Below, piece by piece: positions 38,025-48,713 of a stretch of 64,000 nucleotides of DNA. The stretch spans positions 1 through 64,000 of the forward strand of contig NZ_CALPCB010000006.1 in NCBI RefSeq assembly GCF_943192895.1, read 5' to 3'. Numbering within the stretch: position 1 is the first letter of the stretch; the number at the start of each line of letters is the position of its first letter. Position numbers and translations under genes: made by a program. Source of the stretch: Veillonella_A intestinalis (GTDB lineage Bacteria > Bacillota > Negativicutes > Veillonellales > Veillonellaceae). The notes under the pieces are model-generated. The model did not search any database and was not told the DNA's origin. It saw nothing but the letters and a program-made list of their open reading frames with translations.

Positions 38025-38373
38025 TCTGTAAAACTCCTTAAAATAAAAACGTATAATACACTATAAACACAAACTTTAAGATTGTGGCAAATGACGTATC
38101 AAACGTTTTGCTCAACCTGTAAGCCCATTATATCGGTCTATATCAAATCTGAAAAATAAAAAGCTTATATGCGCTGTATAAATTTTTTATCGACATTTTT
38201 TCATTCATTAGATTACTTTAGGTAATACCACCTAAAACAGCATGAAAAAAGAACCTTTTCATAAAATATGAAAAGATTCTCTAAAATACATCATATAATT
38301 TGCAATATCAGCATAACTCAATAATTATATTTACAATCTAATTACTAATAATTATAACTTGATTAATATCAAA
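38025..38373 (-). promoter_or_regulatory. Regulatory gap upstream of the DASS-cit genes
   Basis: 350 nt without a gene. It holds the terminator of the upstream LysR gene (38245-38280), an inverted repeat TTTAGGT-N6-ACCTAAA (38217-38236) and another, TTATA-N7-TATAA (38165-38181). Either could be the operator for the adjacent LysR regulator. No strong promoter stands out. Confidence 0.5.
38245..38280 (-). terminator. Terminator of the LysR gene at 38374
   Basis: On the minus strand AGAATCTTTTCAT pairs with ATGAAAAGGTTCT (one G-U) around a 5-nt loop, followed by TTTTT. Confidence 0.85.
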
Positions 38374-39267
38374 CTAAAATTCAATAGCAACCGGTGTATA
38401 ATTCTTATAATGTTCACACACATAATCAATAAATGTTTTAGCCGCAATAAGCTTTGTACTTACTTCACTATACTGCAATAAAGTACTACGCATAAATGGG
38501 GTTCCATCTTTATGATAAATAGGTGCTACATGAATACCTTCATCTTTGCAAGATCCAAGTCCTAAATATGGCAAAATAGCCCAACCTAGCCCTTCACGCA
38601 CAAAGTGACGACAGGTCACCATCGAATCAAGTTCCATAGCCGGTTCTAGGTTAGTCGGTAAATTTTCACTTCGCCAACTCTCTACTATTGAAGATATAGA
38701 TCCATCCGTACGGTATTGAATCCAAGGTAAGGAAGATAAATCATCAATTGTTATAGGATCCTTATAAACTAAACAATAAGGCTCTTCAAATAGCTTAATA
38801 GAATTCGGGGTCTCTTTAAAATTTCCCCGCGTAATTGCGACCATTACTTCACCGCTATTAAACATTTTATTCACATGAGAACTATAACCTGATTTTACTT
38901 GAATATGAATATGAGGATATTCTTTAGTAAATAAACTAAGCAAATGTGGTAATTGGTAATCCGCAAAATTTATAGACGAAGCAATTTTCAAAGTCCCTTG
39001 AATCTCGCCACTCATTTCACCAATGGATTGCTTTAGACTCTCAGTCTCTTCTAACATACGCCGACAATAGGCATGAAATACTTCACCTTGTGGCGTTAAG
39101 GTAATCCCTTCATTGGTACGCAATAACAATGGACAACCTAAATCTTCTTCTAAATGACGCAAACGATAACTCAAAGCAGGTTGCGATAAAAATAACTTAT
39201 CAGCTGCTTTTGTAATATTCCCCTCAGCCACCACGGTAACGAAGGTTTGCCACTCTTTTTCATCCAT
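38374..39267 (-). CDS. LysR-family transcriptional regulator (citrate-region)
   Basis: 297 residues with an N-terminal winged helix-turn-helix (WQTFVTVVAEGNITKAA, then FLSQPALSYRLRHLEEDLG) and a C-terminal effector domain (GTLKIASSINFADYQL, DSMVTCRHFVREGLG). AAGGAGG precedes the start. It lies upstream of the DASS-citDE-citF genes on the same strand, not divergent, and is likely their activator by position. It starts 13 nt before the stop side of the BI-1 gene at 39280, so it may be cotranscribed with it. Confidence 0.9.
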   Translation of the reverse strand: MDEKEWQTFVTVVAEGNITKAADKLFLSQPALSYRLRHLEEDLGCPLLLRTNEGITLTPQGEVFHAYCRRMLEETESLKQSIGEMSGEIQGTLKIASSINFADYQLPHLLSLFTKEYPHIHIQVKSGYSSHVNKMFNSGEVMVAITRGNFKETPNSIKLFEEPYCLVYKDPITIDDLSSLPWIQYRTDGSISSIVESWRSENLPTNLEPAMELDSMVTCRHFVREGLGWAILPYLGLGSCKDEGIHVAPIYHKDGTPFMRSTLLQYSEVSTKLIAAKTFIDYVCEHYKNYTPVAIEF

Positions 39268-39279
39268 AGATAAGCCTCC

Positions 39280-39978
39280 TTAGTCTCTGCGGAAAAAGCG
39301 TAAAATGGATAAGAAGATATTGATAAAATCTAAGTAAAGCATTAACGCACCAATTAACTCGATACGTTCTAATACATCATCATCCTCAAGAGCAGCTACA
39401 GTCAGCAATCCTTTAATACGATTCACATCTACCGCTGTGAAAATTGTGAAAATAATAACGCCTAGCGCACCTAAGCCCAAATTAACTATGCCACTATTGA
39501 AGAAGAACATATTTAATAAGCTCACTACGATAAGCGCGATTACCGCGCCTACTAAATACGTCGACCAAGAGGTTAAGTCCTTTTTGATGACACCGCCAAT
39601 AATAGCAAAAGTGCCAAAGAAAGCAACCGCTCCTAGGAACGCATAAAAGAAAGCACTACTGCCATACACTACGCTTAATACAGCTAAGGTTAGCCCATTT
39701 AGAATGGAATAAATAAAAAACATCGCTTTAAGAGATGTTAAACTAGCACTCATCTGTCGAGCACTAAACAAAATAACAACCCCTAATTCAATAAATAATA
39801 TAATATTATAATTAGATGCGGCCATATGGAGCCATTGTGGGTTAAATAGGGCGGCTAATAAAGTAACAAAGGTAGTTAAAATACCCCACCCCATCCACAA
39901 CATAGAATTGCGCAACTTACGCGCTACCACTTGAGACACTACCGATTGCTCAGCGTTCACTGGCATAGAGTAATTCAT
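39280..39978 (-). CDS. Bax inhibitor-1/YccA-family membrane protein
   Basis: 232 residues with seven hydrophobic helices of the BI-1 family, ending with DFINIFLSILRFFRRD, the typical C-terminal signature. Bacterial relatives are proposed to be Ca2+ leak channels or to modulate FtsH. The start at 39978 is set by GAGGAGG 5 nt upstream; the frame remains open to 40017. It lies 58 nt after the pyk stop on the same strand and may be cotranscribed. Confidence 0.9.
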   Translation of the reverse strand: MNYSMPVNAEQSVVSQVVARKLRNSMLWMGWGILTTFVTLLAALFNPQWLHMAASNYNIILFIELGVVILFSARQMSASLTSLKAMFFIYSILNGLTLAVLSVVYGSSAFFYAFLGAVAFFGTFAIIGGVIKKDLTSWSTYLVGAVIALIVVSLLNMFFFNSGIVNLGLGALGVIIFTIFTAVDVNRIKGLLTVAALEDDDVLERIELIGALMLYLDFINIFLSILRFFRRD

Positions 39979-40036
39979 AAAAACCTCCTCATATTCTGTC
40001 ATGGATACATACCGCACAATGCCTCAAAGAGAATAA

Positions 40037-41785
40037 CTAACGGGCGTTAGCAATTCCTTCAAATACTTTACCGCGTGATCCATCAACAGTTACAACTTCA
40101 CCATCTTTAATTACTTGTTCTGCATTAGTAACACCTAATACAACAGGAATTCCAAAATTAATCCCTGCAATCGCAGCCGCAGAAGTAAAACCATCTTCAG
40201 CCGCAATAATAGCACTTGCTCGCTTAGCAAACGGCATTAAATCTGCTTCTAAAGTACGGACTACTAAAATGTCGCCATCACGGAAAGATGCCTGAGCTTT
40301 AGTTGCATCATAAGCAATACATACACGACCCGTAGCAGCTCCTTTACCAACACCATTGCCAGCTAATACAGCTTTGCCAACTACATGTACTCGAATCATA
40401 TTGGTTGTGCCTGCTGTACCTGATGGAACGCCAGCTGTAATTACTACTAAATCACCAGACTCAATACGATTTTCCGCTAAGGATGCACTAATAGCACTAT
40501 GCACCATTTCATCAGAATTGGCATGATCAATTCCTTTAACGGCCTCTACACCCCAATATAACTGTACACGACGCACAGTTTCTTCATGTGGTGTTACAGC
40601 TAAAATTTTGGCCAACGGGCGATTACGAGAGATGCTCATCGCGGTTTTACCGGTTTCAGTACAAGTAATAATCGCAGCTGCATCAAGATTTTTAGCTACC
40701 GTAACCGTAGCGGCACTAATAGCTTCTGTCGTTTGTACCGTATCAGCCACAAATGGATGTTCCATGTTGCAATACAACGTAGAATGTTCCGTTACTTCTG
40801 CAATGCGAGCCATTGTCTGTACCGCTTCAACTGGATATTTACCACCAGCCGTTTCACCAGACAACATAACGGCATCAGTACCATCTAAAATAGCATTAGC
40901 CACATCACTTGCTTCAGCACGAGTAGGCCGTGGATTAGTCGTCATAGATTCCAACATTTGAGTTGCTGTAATAACAGGTTTCGATGCTTTATTACACTTG
41001 CTAATCATCATCTTTTGAAGCACTGGCACTTCTTCAGCCGGAATTTCTACACCTAAATCGCCACGGGCTACCATGAGGCCATCAGACATACGCAAAATAT
41101 CATCTAAGTTATTGATACCTTCTTCATTTTCAATCTTAGAGATAATCTTAATATCCTTGCCTTCTTCTTCTAAAATGCGACGAATCGCGACTACATCACT
41201 GCCTCGTTGCATAAAAGAAGCTGCCACATAGTCAACCCCTTGCTGGCAACCAAAGCGTAAATCTGCCATATCACTGTCCGACACAGGTGGCAAGCTAAGC
41301 GGTACCCCTGGTACAGCTACACGCTTACGATCACTCATAGGGCCACTATTTTGAATCGTCGTATAAATTTCAGTGCCTTCAATTTTATCAACATTAAGTG
41401 TAACAAGACCATCAGATAATAAAATCTGGCAGCCTACCGTTACATCATTAACTAACCCTTTATGATTAACGGAACAAATAGTAGCGTCCCCTTCTACATC
41501 ACGCATAGTCAAAGTGAACGGTTTGCCTGCTTCTAGCATAACACGTCCTTCTTTGAAATGACCTAAACGAATTTCAGGACCTTTTGTATCAAGCATAAGC
41601 GCTACCGGAATCCCTGTCTTACGTGAAGCTTCCCGAACAGCATTCATGCGCTTCGTATGTTCTTCATAAGAGCCATGGGAAAAGTTAAAGCGTGCTACGT
41701 TCATGCCTGCTTCTAACATATGTTCCAACACACCAGGTGCGTCTGTGCTCGGTCCAATAGTACAAACAATCTTAGTTTTCTTCAT
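40037..41785 (-). CDS. pyk: Pyruvate kinase with C-terminal PEP-utiliser domain
   Basis: Makes pyruvate and ATP from phosphoenolpyruvate. The 582 residues contain the barrel (KTKIVCTIGPS, MVARGDLGVEIP, ITATQMLESM), the allosteric domain (ITCTETGKTA), and an extra C-terminal domain of about 110 residues related to the PEP-utilising swivel domain (EDGFTSAAAIAGINFGIPVV), as in Bacillus pyruvate kinase. The start at 41785 is chosen because GAGG lies 9 nt upstream; an alternative is 41800. Confidence 0.96.
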   Translation of the reverse strand: MKKTKIVCTIGPSTDAPGVLEHMLEAGMNVARFNFSHGSYEEHTKRMNAVREASRKTGIPVALMLDTKGPEIRLGHFKEGRVMLEAGKPFTLTMRDVEGDATICSVNHKGLVNDVTVGCQILLSDGLVTLNVDKIEGTEIYTTIQNSGPMSDRKRVAVPGVPLSLPPVSDSDMADLRFGCQQGVDYVAASFMQRGSDVVAIRRILEEEGKDIKIISKIENEEGINNLDDILRMSDGLMVARGDLGVEIPAEEVPVLQKMMISKCNKASKPVITATQMLESMTTNPRPTRAEASDVANAILDGTDAVMLSGETAGGKYPVEAVQTMARIAEVTEHSTLYCNMEHPFVADTVQTTEAISAATVTVAKNLDAAAIITCTETGKTAMSISRNRPLAKILAVTPHEETVRRVQLYWGVEAVKGIDHANSDEMVHSAISASLAENRIESGDLVVITAGVPSGTAGTTNMIRVHVVGKAVLAGNGVGKGAATGRVCIAYDATKAQASFRDGDILVVRTLEADLMPFAKRASAIIAAEDGFTSAAAIAGINFGIPVVLGVTNAEQVIKDGEVVTVDGSRGKVFEGIANAR

Positions 41786-41862
41786 AGTAGAATACCTCAC
41801 TTATAATGGATTGATATAAAGCCTATGTTTTCCCTTCATAGTACCCATTATACACCAGTATT

Positions 41863-44800
41863 CTACATAATTTCTACACTGTCAGGGCCTAAAATTTTTT
41901 CGATAGCTTGGCATATTTTAGTCCCAGGCGTTATAAAATATTCCTTTGCTACATCAATACGTTTACGTTGTCGATGTAGGTAAAAAGAGACCGGAACTGT
42001 CCCATCTGTTTCAAGCAATACTTTTTTAAGGCTATTACTTGCTTCCGCTGTATCAAAACCAGGACGAATATGGATAATTATCTGCTTAGCCTTTTCATAA
42101 TTCACTTTTAACGGCTTCACCGAATCAGCAATAATTTGCACACCCTTTTCATCAGCATCAATACGGCCCGTAATACGCACAGCCATATCAACCGCTAAAT
42201 AGGCCTGACTTTGTTGAAATACAGTCGGAAAGGCTACAATAGAGGCCGAACCTGAAAAATCTTCCAAACGCAAAATAGACATAATGTCATTACGACGCGT
42301 TACCTTGTCTGATTTATCTACAATGAGCCCCCCTACAGTGACCGTCTGACCATCGTATTGTTCAGGATTAGAACTAAGTTTCCCCATTTCAAATAAGCCA
42401 CTTAATTCCTCCACAAAAGCATTCAAAGGATGACCAGTAATATAAAAGCCAGTATATTCTTTTTCATCACGTAATTTTTCTTCGGACGGCAAATCAGGCA
42501 AATTAGGGACTTCAATAGTTTCCTCAACTGCTAAATCATCACCAAACAAACTCATCGTTCCACGGGCTTCTTCTTTTTGCAAACGCTGGCCTAAACTTTG
42601 CGCTCCTTCATACATCGCCAGCAATTGATTGCGATTTTCTTTAAAACTGTCCATCGCACCACAGCGAATCAAACTTTCTAGTAGGCGCTTATTAATTACC
42701 TTAGAATCAACTCGTTTGCAAAAATCAAGAATTGACGTATATAAACCACCTTGCTGACGTTCAAAAAGTAGCTGCTGAATTGCATTGTCGCCTACACTTT
42801 TTACCCCACCAAGGCCAAAGCGAATCGCCCCATCTTGTACGGCAAACGCTTGCTCACCATAATTAATATCAGGACCTAATACTTTAACACCATGTTTCTT
42901 ACAGTCATTAATATAATATGTCAATTTATCTACATTGGTCATGAAACTCGACAAGGTAGCTGCCATAAACTCTGGATAATAATGAGCTTTTAAATATGCC
43001 GTCTGATACGCAATATAGGCATAGGCGGCACTATGGGATTTATTAAAACCATAACCAGCAAAGTATACGAGCAAGTCAAACACTTCATTGGCAATAGCTG
43101 GATCAATCTGATTCTTAGTAGCCCCTTCAATAAAGGATTCACGCTGTGCCTTTAATACCGATTCCTTCTTCTTACCCATCGCACGACGCATTAAATCCGC
43201 TTGCCCCAAGGAGAAACCACCCATAGCCGAGGCAATCTGCATAACTTGTTCTTGATACAAAATAACCCCGAAAGTATCCTTTAAAATAGGCTCTAATAAA
43301 GGATGAAGATAGGTAATTTCCATCTCACCATGACGGCGTTTGATAAAATCTTCTACCATGCCACTGCCAAGAGGCCCTGGTCGATATAATGCTACAAGCG
43401 GAATCAAGTCTTCAAAATGCTCAGGTCGTAAATCCATAACCAGCTTAGTAATCCCTTCAGATTCAAGCTGGAATACACCTGGTGTATCCCCTTTAGTCAA
43501 CAAATCACAAGCCGCCGCATCATCAAGAGGAATTGCATCTAAATCTAAATCAATGCCACGATTCGCTTTAATTAAAGCGAGGGCATCTCCCATTACCGTT
43601 AACGTTCGTAGCCCTAAAAAGTCCATCTTTAACAGGCCTAACTCTTCAATATTATCCTTATCATATTGAGTGACAAAACCACTGTCATTAGCATTTTGAA
43701 TTGGCACATGGTCTTCTAAAGGAGCCGCCGAGATTACAACCCCGGCCGCATGGGTAGACGCATTGCGCACAATGCCTTCCAATTTACGACCATAATCAAA
43801 TAATTGCTTAACTTGAGGATCACTTTCATAGGCTGCCTTCAACTCTTTACCTTTCAAGGCCTTATCCAACGTAATCCCCAATTCATTAGGAATCATCTTA
43901 GCTAACCGATTGACTTCTGGTAGCGGATGATCTAGTACACGGCCCACATCACGAATAACGGCTCGTGCCGCTTCTGTACCAAACGTAATAATTTGTGCTA
44001 CTCGTGCTTGCCCATATTTTTCAGTTACATATTCAATTGCCTTGCCACGTTTTTCATAGCAAAAGTCAATATCAATATCAGGCATACTAATGCGTTCTGG
44101 ATTCAAAAAGCGTTCAAACAAAAGATTATATTTTAATGGATCAAGGCCCGTAATCCCCAGTAAATATGCCACCACAGAGCCAGCCGCACTGCCACGTCCA
44201 GGGCCCACTAAAATGTCATGTTCCCGCGCGTATCGCACATAGTCCCATACGATTAGAAAATAATCGTCAAAGCCCATTTGAGCAATAACAGATAATTCAT
44301 AGTCTAACCGTTCCTGCAATTCTGGTGTTACTGTGCCATAGAGCCGAGGAATTTCTCGCTCACATAAATGACGTAAATAAGTAGTCGCATTTTCTCCTTC
44401 TGGCACATCAAAATGAGGTAAGTGGTGTTCATCAAAATTAAACGCGACCTGACACCGTTCAGCAATGGCGAGCGTATTTTCTATAGCCCCTGGAATATGA
44501 CCAAATAAGGCTGCCATTTCATCGCCACTTTTCATATAAAATTCGTCATTAGGGAATTTTAAACGATTCGTTTCGGCTACTTTTGCCCCAGTAGCAATGC
44601 ACACTTTAATATCTTGGGCATCAGCATCTTCTTTCAGTACATAATGAAAATCATTAGAGCAAACAATGCCTACCTCATATTCCTTGGCCAACGCTACTAA
44701 AGCTTCTTGCGCCTTTACTTCCGCTGGCAAGCCATGATTTTGTATTTCTAAGAAAAAGTTATCTTTCCCATAAATATCAATATATGTTTCTAACGCACGA

Positions 44801-45273
44801 CGAGCCCCTTCGGGATTATCCTGCAAAATGCACTGAGGGATTTCCCCTTGAATACAAGCACTCAGTGCAATTAGTCCCTTGCTATGACGGCGCAATAAAT
44901 CATGATCTACCCGAGGTTTACGATAAAAACCTTCGGTAAATCCACGAGATACAATCTTCGTAAGATTTTGATAGCCTTCCATAGTTTCAGCTAGCAGAAT
45001 TAAATGCTTTAAACGCTCCTGTTTAACACTATTAGCGTCTTTGTCAAAACGACTCCCTACTGTAACATACACTTCACAACCAATAATCGGTTTAATGCCA
45101 GCTTTAACAGCTTCTTTATAAAAATAGATAGCCCCACACATGTTCCCATGGTCTGTAATAGCTAAAGCGGGCATATTCAATTCCTTAGCCCGTGCCACCA
45201 TCTGTGGCAACCGACTAATCCCATCTTGCAAACTATATTCTGTATGTCCATGCAAATGAACAAATGGTTTCAT
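41863..45273 (-). CDS. dnaE: DNA polymerase III alpha subunit (DnaE)
   Basis: Replicative polymerase catalytic subunit. The 1136 residues have an N-terminal PHP domain (HLHGHTEYSLQDGISR), the polymerase palm with PDIDIDF and the GPGRGSAAGS loop, a helix-hairpin-helix region, and a C-terminal OB-fold (VTVGGLIVDK). The length is typical of DnaE1 or DnaE3 forms without an exonuclease insert. AAGGAGG precedes the start by 5 nt. Confidence 0.97.
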   Translation of the reverse strand: MKPFVHLHGHTEYSLQDGISRLPQMVARAKELNMPALAITDHGNMCGAIYFYKEAVKAGIKPIIGCEVYVTVGSRFDKDANSVKQERLKHLILLAETMEGYQNLTKIVSRGFTEGFYRKPRVDHDLLRRHSKGLIALSACIQGEIPQCILQDNPEGARRALETYIDIYGKDNFFLEIQNHGLPAEVKAQEALVALAKEYEVGIVCSNDFHYVLKEDADAQDIKVCIATGAKVAETNRLKFPNDEFYMKSGDEMAALFGHIPGAIENTLAIAERCQVAFNFDEHHLPHFDVPEGENATTYLRHLCEREIPRLYGTVTPELQERLDYELSVIAQMGFDDYFLIVWDYVRYAREHDILVGPGRGSAAGSVVAYLLGITGLDPLKYNLLFERFLNPERISMPDIDIDFCYEKRGKAIEYVTEKYGQARVAQIITFGTEAARAVIRDVGRVLDHPLPEVNRLAKMIPNELGITLDKALKGKELKAAYESDPQVKQLFDYGRKLEGIVRNASTHAAGVVISAAPLEDHVPIQNANDSGFVTQYDKDNIEELGLLKMDFLGLRTLTVMGDALALIKANRGIDLDLDAIPLDDAAACDLLTKGDTPGVFQLESEGITKLVMDLRPEHFEDLIPLVALYRPGPLGSGMVEDFIKRRHGEMEITYLHPLLEPILKDTFGVILYQEQVMQIASAMGGFSLGQADLMRRAMGKKKESVLKAQRESFIEGATKNQIDPAIANEVFDLLVYFAGYGFNKSHSAAYAYIAYQTAYLKAHYYPEFMAATLSSFMTNVDKLTYYINDCKKHGVKVLGPDINYGEQAFAVQDGAIRFGLGGVKSVGDNAIQQLLFERQQGGLYTSILDFCKRVDSKVINKRLLESLIRCGAMDSFKENRNQLLAMYEGAQSLGQRLQKEEARGTMSLFGDDLAVEETIEVPNLPDLPSEEKLRDEKEYTGFYITGHPLNAFVEELSGLFEMGKLSSNPEQYDGQTVTVGGLIVDKSDKVTRRNDIMSILRLEDFSGSASIVAFPTVFQQSQAYLAVDMAVRITGRIDADEKGVQIIADSVKPLKVNYEKAKQIIIHIRPGFDTAEASNSLKKVLLETDGTVPVSFYLHRQRKRIDVAKEYFITPGTKICQAIEKILGPDSVEIM

Positions 45274-45345
45274 AGGTGCCCTCCTTTATAGACTCACAAG
45301 GTTATCCTGTTTTCTATAGTTTTAACTTGATGTGTTTCTTTATAT

Positions 45346-45373
45346 AAAAAGGACCGACCACGAGGTCAGTCCT
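45346..45373 (-). terminator. Terminator of the YgjP-like peptidase gene
   Basis: On the minus strand AGGACTGACC pairs with GGTCGGTCCT (one G-U) around TCGT, followed by TTTT. It lies 85 nt after the stop and 70 nt before dnaE. Confidence 0.9.
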
Positions 45374-45457
45374 GATTCTGTACCTTATTTAATTATATCA
45401 CATCTAACAACTACATCTTATGCATTATATTAACGTTGTTGACTCATAAATTACATA

Positions 45458-46240
45458 TTACGATTTACCACGAAAATACGCTGTTAACGCATGCCGTACT
45501 TCACGCCATTCAGGCATAAATTGTGCAACTACTTGCCAAAACTTAGGTGAGTGATTCGGCTGTATGAAATGAGCAAATTCATGAATCATCACATATTCTA
45601 AAAAATGCTGCGGCCCCATTAACAATTGTTGATTAATCATAATTCGTTGTGTCCGCAAAGAGCAAGAACCCCAACGAGTTTTCGCTTTACGAATTCTAAG
45701 ACTTGGATAGGGTACATCATAGCCCGCCTCAATATAACGATTATAAATACGATCACGCATGTCCTTGACGGTAGCCTCACACAATTGTAGCCAAAACTTC
45801 AGCATCAATTGTGCCCGCTGGTCTAAGGTACTCGCCGGTTTTACATACATATAAATAGTATACGGATCCGATTCACTCCAGGTCACATAAGAACTATGAT
45901 TCGGTTCACAAGGCTCTACCAATAATTTAGCCTTATATCCCAGTATATAAAAAATATCGCCCGTTTCATAGCTCACTTCTACCGTTGGTTGCTGATATGT
46001 GGCAAAGCGCTGTCTAGCTCTATCAATAAAACCCTTATGCTCATCTACAAAGTGAGCAATCGTGGTTGCTGACGTGCGCCAAGGAGCTGAAACTTTGACA
46101 GCTCCATTAGGCATAACACGTAAATTTAAATTCTTAATAGCTTTCCAAGTTACTGTATAAGGAACCATTTCGCCGGCAATGCGTAATTCATAGGTCCTAG
46201 ATTCCGACTTACGCGACGAATTTCGTGACCAGTTAGCCAT
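45458..46240 (-). CDS. YgjP-like (DUF45) zinc metallopeptidase-domain protein
   Basis: 260 residues. A zinc-binding motif of the SprT/YgjP type, HEFAHFIQPNHSPKFW, lies near residue 220, preceded by the family's TRWGSCS segment. Members of this family often accompany type I restriction genes, but none is seen here. The N-terminus is Ser/Arg-rich. It begins 11 nt after the typA stop and is likely cotranscribed. The ribosome site is weak (AAGAG). Substrate unknown. Confidence 0.82.
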   Translation of the reverse strand: MANWSRNSSRKSESRTYELRIAGEMVPYTVTWKAIKNLNLRVMPNGAVKVSAPWRTSATTIAHFVDEHKGFIDRARQRFATYQQPTVEVSYETGDIFYILGYKAKLLVEPCEPNHSSYVTWSESDPYTIYMYVKPASTLDQRAQLMLKFWLQLCEATVKDMRDRIYNRYIEAGYDVPYPSLRIRKAKTRWGSCSLRTQRIMINQQLLMGPQHFLEYVMIHEFAHFIQPNHSPKFWQVVAQFMPEWREVRHALTAYFRGKS

Positions 46241-46251
46241 GACACTAGCTC

Positions 46252-48063
46252 TTAGCGTGCGTTTTTAGCTGCTTTAGCACGTGCAGCACGATCTAAGATA
46301 GCTTTACGCATGCGAATGCTCTTTGGTGTAACTTCTACTAATTCATCGTCATTAATCCATTCTAAAGCTTGTTCTAAGCTGAAAATGCGAGGTGGTACTA
46401 AACGCACCGCTTCATCAGAGGAGCTAGAACGCATGTTAGTAACATGTTTTTTCTTACATGGGTTAACGTCCATATCTGACTCACGAGCATTTTCACCAAT
46501 AACACGACCTGTATACACTGGTTCATTTGGGCCGATGAATAAAGTTCCACGATCTTGAATGGAGTTCAATCCATATGGTGTTGTTTCGCCATCTTCAAAG
46601 GCTACTAAGGCACCACGTGTACGGCCAGGAATTTCACCCTTAAATGGTGCATATCCATGGAATACATGGTTCATAATACCATTACCTTTAGTGCTTGTTA
46701 AGAATTGTGCGCGGAAACCAATAAGCCCACGAGCTGGAATAATGAATTCCATACGTAAGTAACCAGCTAATTCGTTCATATTAATTAATTCAGCCTTACG
46801 AGCCCCTAAGTTTTCCATAACAGTACCCATGAATTCTTGTGGTACGTCAATTGTTAAATATTCTAATGGTTCGCACAATTGATCATTAATGCGTTTGTAA
46901 ATTACGCGAGGTTTCCCAACTTGCAATTCATACCCTTCACGGCGCATAGTTTCAATTAAAACTGCTAAATGAAGTTCACCACGGCCAGATACTTTAAAGG
47001 CATCTGGAGATTCTGTTTCTTCCACTTTCATGGACACATTGGTTTCTACTTCTTTGAACAAACGGTCACGCAAATGACGGCTTGTTACATAATCCCCTTC
47101 ACGACCTGCAAATGGAGAGTTATTTACGGAGAATACCATGGATAATGTTGGTTCATCAATCGTAAGGGCTGGCAATGCTTCTGGATGTTCTGAATCGGCA
47201 ACAGTTTCACCAATATTGATATCTTCAATACCTACGAAAGCCGTAATATCGCCCATAGCCATTTCGTCAGTTTCTACACGATTTAAACCATTGTAAGTGT
47301 ATACTCGACCGATTTTAGCTTTGCGTGTGCTTTCGCCATTCATAATCACAACTTGTTGGTTTGTTTTCATGCGACCACGCACAATACGACCAACGGCAAT
47401 TTTACCTACATAATCATCATAGTCAAGCGTTGTTACCATGAACTGTAATGGGCCTTCAATATCACCTTGTGGTGCTGGAATTTCTTTAAGCAATACTTCA
47501 AATAAAGGTTGCATATCTTTGCCTTCATCTTCCATGCTTGCTTTAGCAATACCATCACGAGCTGATGCATATACTACAGGGAAATCTAATTGATCATCAT
47601 CAGCTTCAAGTTCCATGAATAATTCTAACACTTCATCTTCTACTTCATGAACACGTTGGTCTGGACGGTCAATTTTGTTAATAACTACGATTGGTTTTAA
47701 TTTCTGTTCCAATGCCTTACGAAGTACATATTTAGTCTGTGGCATAGGACCTTCAAAAGCATCAACCAATAATAATACGCCATCTACCATGTTAAGTACA
47801 CGTTCTACTTCGCCGCCGAAGTCAGCATGGCCTGGGGTGTCAACGATGTTAATCTTTACACCATTATGCATAACAGCCGTATTTTTAGACAAAATGGTAA
47901 TCCCACGTTCTCTTTCCAAATCATTAGAGTCCATTACGCGTTCGGCCACTTTTTCATTCTCTCTAAAAATATGGCTTTGTTTTAACAAGGCGTCTACCAA
48001 AGTTGTTTTACCATGGTCAACGTGTGCAATAATTGCAACATTACGAATATCTTCGCGAATCAT
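46252..48063 (-). CDS. typA: Translational GTPase TypA/BipA
   Basis: Ribosome-binding GTPase that assists 50S assembly and stress adaptation. The 603 residues have the G1 motif AHVDHGKTTL near the N-terminus, the RGITI switch, DTPGHADFGGEVERV, NKIDRPDQR, then EF-G-like domains and a C-terminal BipA-specific domain (TPKSIRMRKAIL). AGGAGG lies 9 nt before the start. Followed by the YgjP-like gene. Confidence 0.97.
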   Translation of the reverse strand: MIREDIRNVAIIAHVDHGKTTLVDALLKQSHIFRENEKVAERVMDSNDLERERGITILSKNTAVMHNGVKINIVDTPGHADFGGEVERVLNMVDGVLLLVDAFEGPMPQTKYVLRKALEQKLKPIVVINKIDRPDQRVHEVEDEVLELFMELEADDDQLDFPVVYASARDGIAKASMEDEGKDMQPLFEVLLKEIPAPQGDIEGPLQFMVTTLDYDDYVGKIAVGRIVRGRMKTNQQVVIMNGESTRKAKIGRVYTYNGLNRVETDEMAMGDITAFVGIEDINIGETVADSEHPEALPALTIDEPTLSMVFSVNNSPFAGREGDYVTSRHLRDRLFKEVETNVSMKVEETESPDAFKVSGRGELHLAVLIETMRREGYELQVGKPRVIYKRINDQLCEPLEYLTIDVPQEFMGTVMENLGARKAELINMNELAGYLRMEFIIPARGLIGFRAQFLTSTKGNGIMNHVFHGYAPFKGEIPGRTRGALVAFEDGETTPYGLNSIQDRGTLFIGPNEPVYTGRVIGENARESDMDVNPCKKKHVTNMRSSSSDEAVRLVPPRIFSLEQALEWINDDELVEVTPKSIRMRKAILDRAARAKAAKNAR

Positions 48064-48148
48064 GTATGTTTGCCTCCTGTTTCGCTACAAATCAAAAGTA
48101 TATGTGTGAAATGAAGCGTGCAATCACGATTCATTACGCAGCAGTATA

Positions 48149-48208
48149 AAGCGTTATCCTGCCTATTTAACAGCTTACAGCCGAAAACAATTTACAGTGA
48201 TAACGCTT
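48149..48208 (-). other. Inverted repeat between the cupin gene and typA
   Basis: Perfect 10-nt arms (AAGCGTTATC and GATAACGCTT) separated by 40 nt. On the minus strand the second arm is followed by TTATAC, a weak T tract. It may be the cupin gene's terminator or part of the long typA leader. Confidence 0.45.
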
Positions 48209-48231
48209 AATTATAACATAAAGAGTAGGTT

Positions 48232-48675
48232 TTAACAACTTTCTAAAAACTCTTTTATAGCAGGATTCTCTTTCAAGACTTCTATTTCTTCGGCTGTAGG
48301 AATTTGAACCTTATCACGCTCTACATTTACTAAACATAAAAAGCCTATATAGTCCCCTTTATTAGCACGGAATTGATGAATCGTATGGCTAGGAATTTCA
48401 AGGAAATCGCCCACTTTTACATCTACAATCGAATCCCCTAATAAACATTGCCCCTGCCCACGGAAAATCATAACCATGTGGGTATGTTCATGATGTTCCA
48501 ATGTAGAATAACCACCTGGTTTCACTTCAAAATAACGAAATTGGCAAGGAATATCAAAGGCTCCATTAAAAAGAACTTGCCGTGTTACATCTTTAAACGG
48601 ACTGCCATCTTGTTTATAGACTAATGTATCTACACCTTCCCAAGTGTAGGTATCTGTGTCAAACTTCTTAATCAT
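48232..48675 (-). CDS. Cupin-domain protein
   Basis: 147 residues forming one cupin barrel. The metal-binding first motif is visible as LEHHEHTHMVMIFRGQG with three His and a Glu, and the second as GDFLEIPSHTIHQFRA. The fold binds a metal and small molecules; enzyme or sensor roles are both possible, and I assign none. The start at 48675 is set by GAGGAG 6 nt upstream. Followed downstream by typA. Confidence 0.85.
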   Translation of the reverse strand: MIKKFDTDTYTWEGVDTLVYKQDGSPFKDVTRQVLFNGAFDIPCQFRYFEVKPGGYSTLEHHEHTHMVMIFRGQGQCLLGDSIVDVKVGDFLEIPSHTIHQFRANKGDYIGFLCLVNVERDKVQIPTAEEIEVLKENPAIKEFLESC

Positions 48676-48713
48676 GCGTAGCTCCTCAACCCTAACAATG
48701 ATACAGTACATAA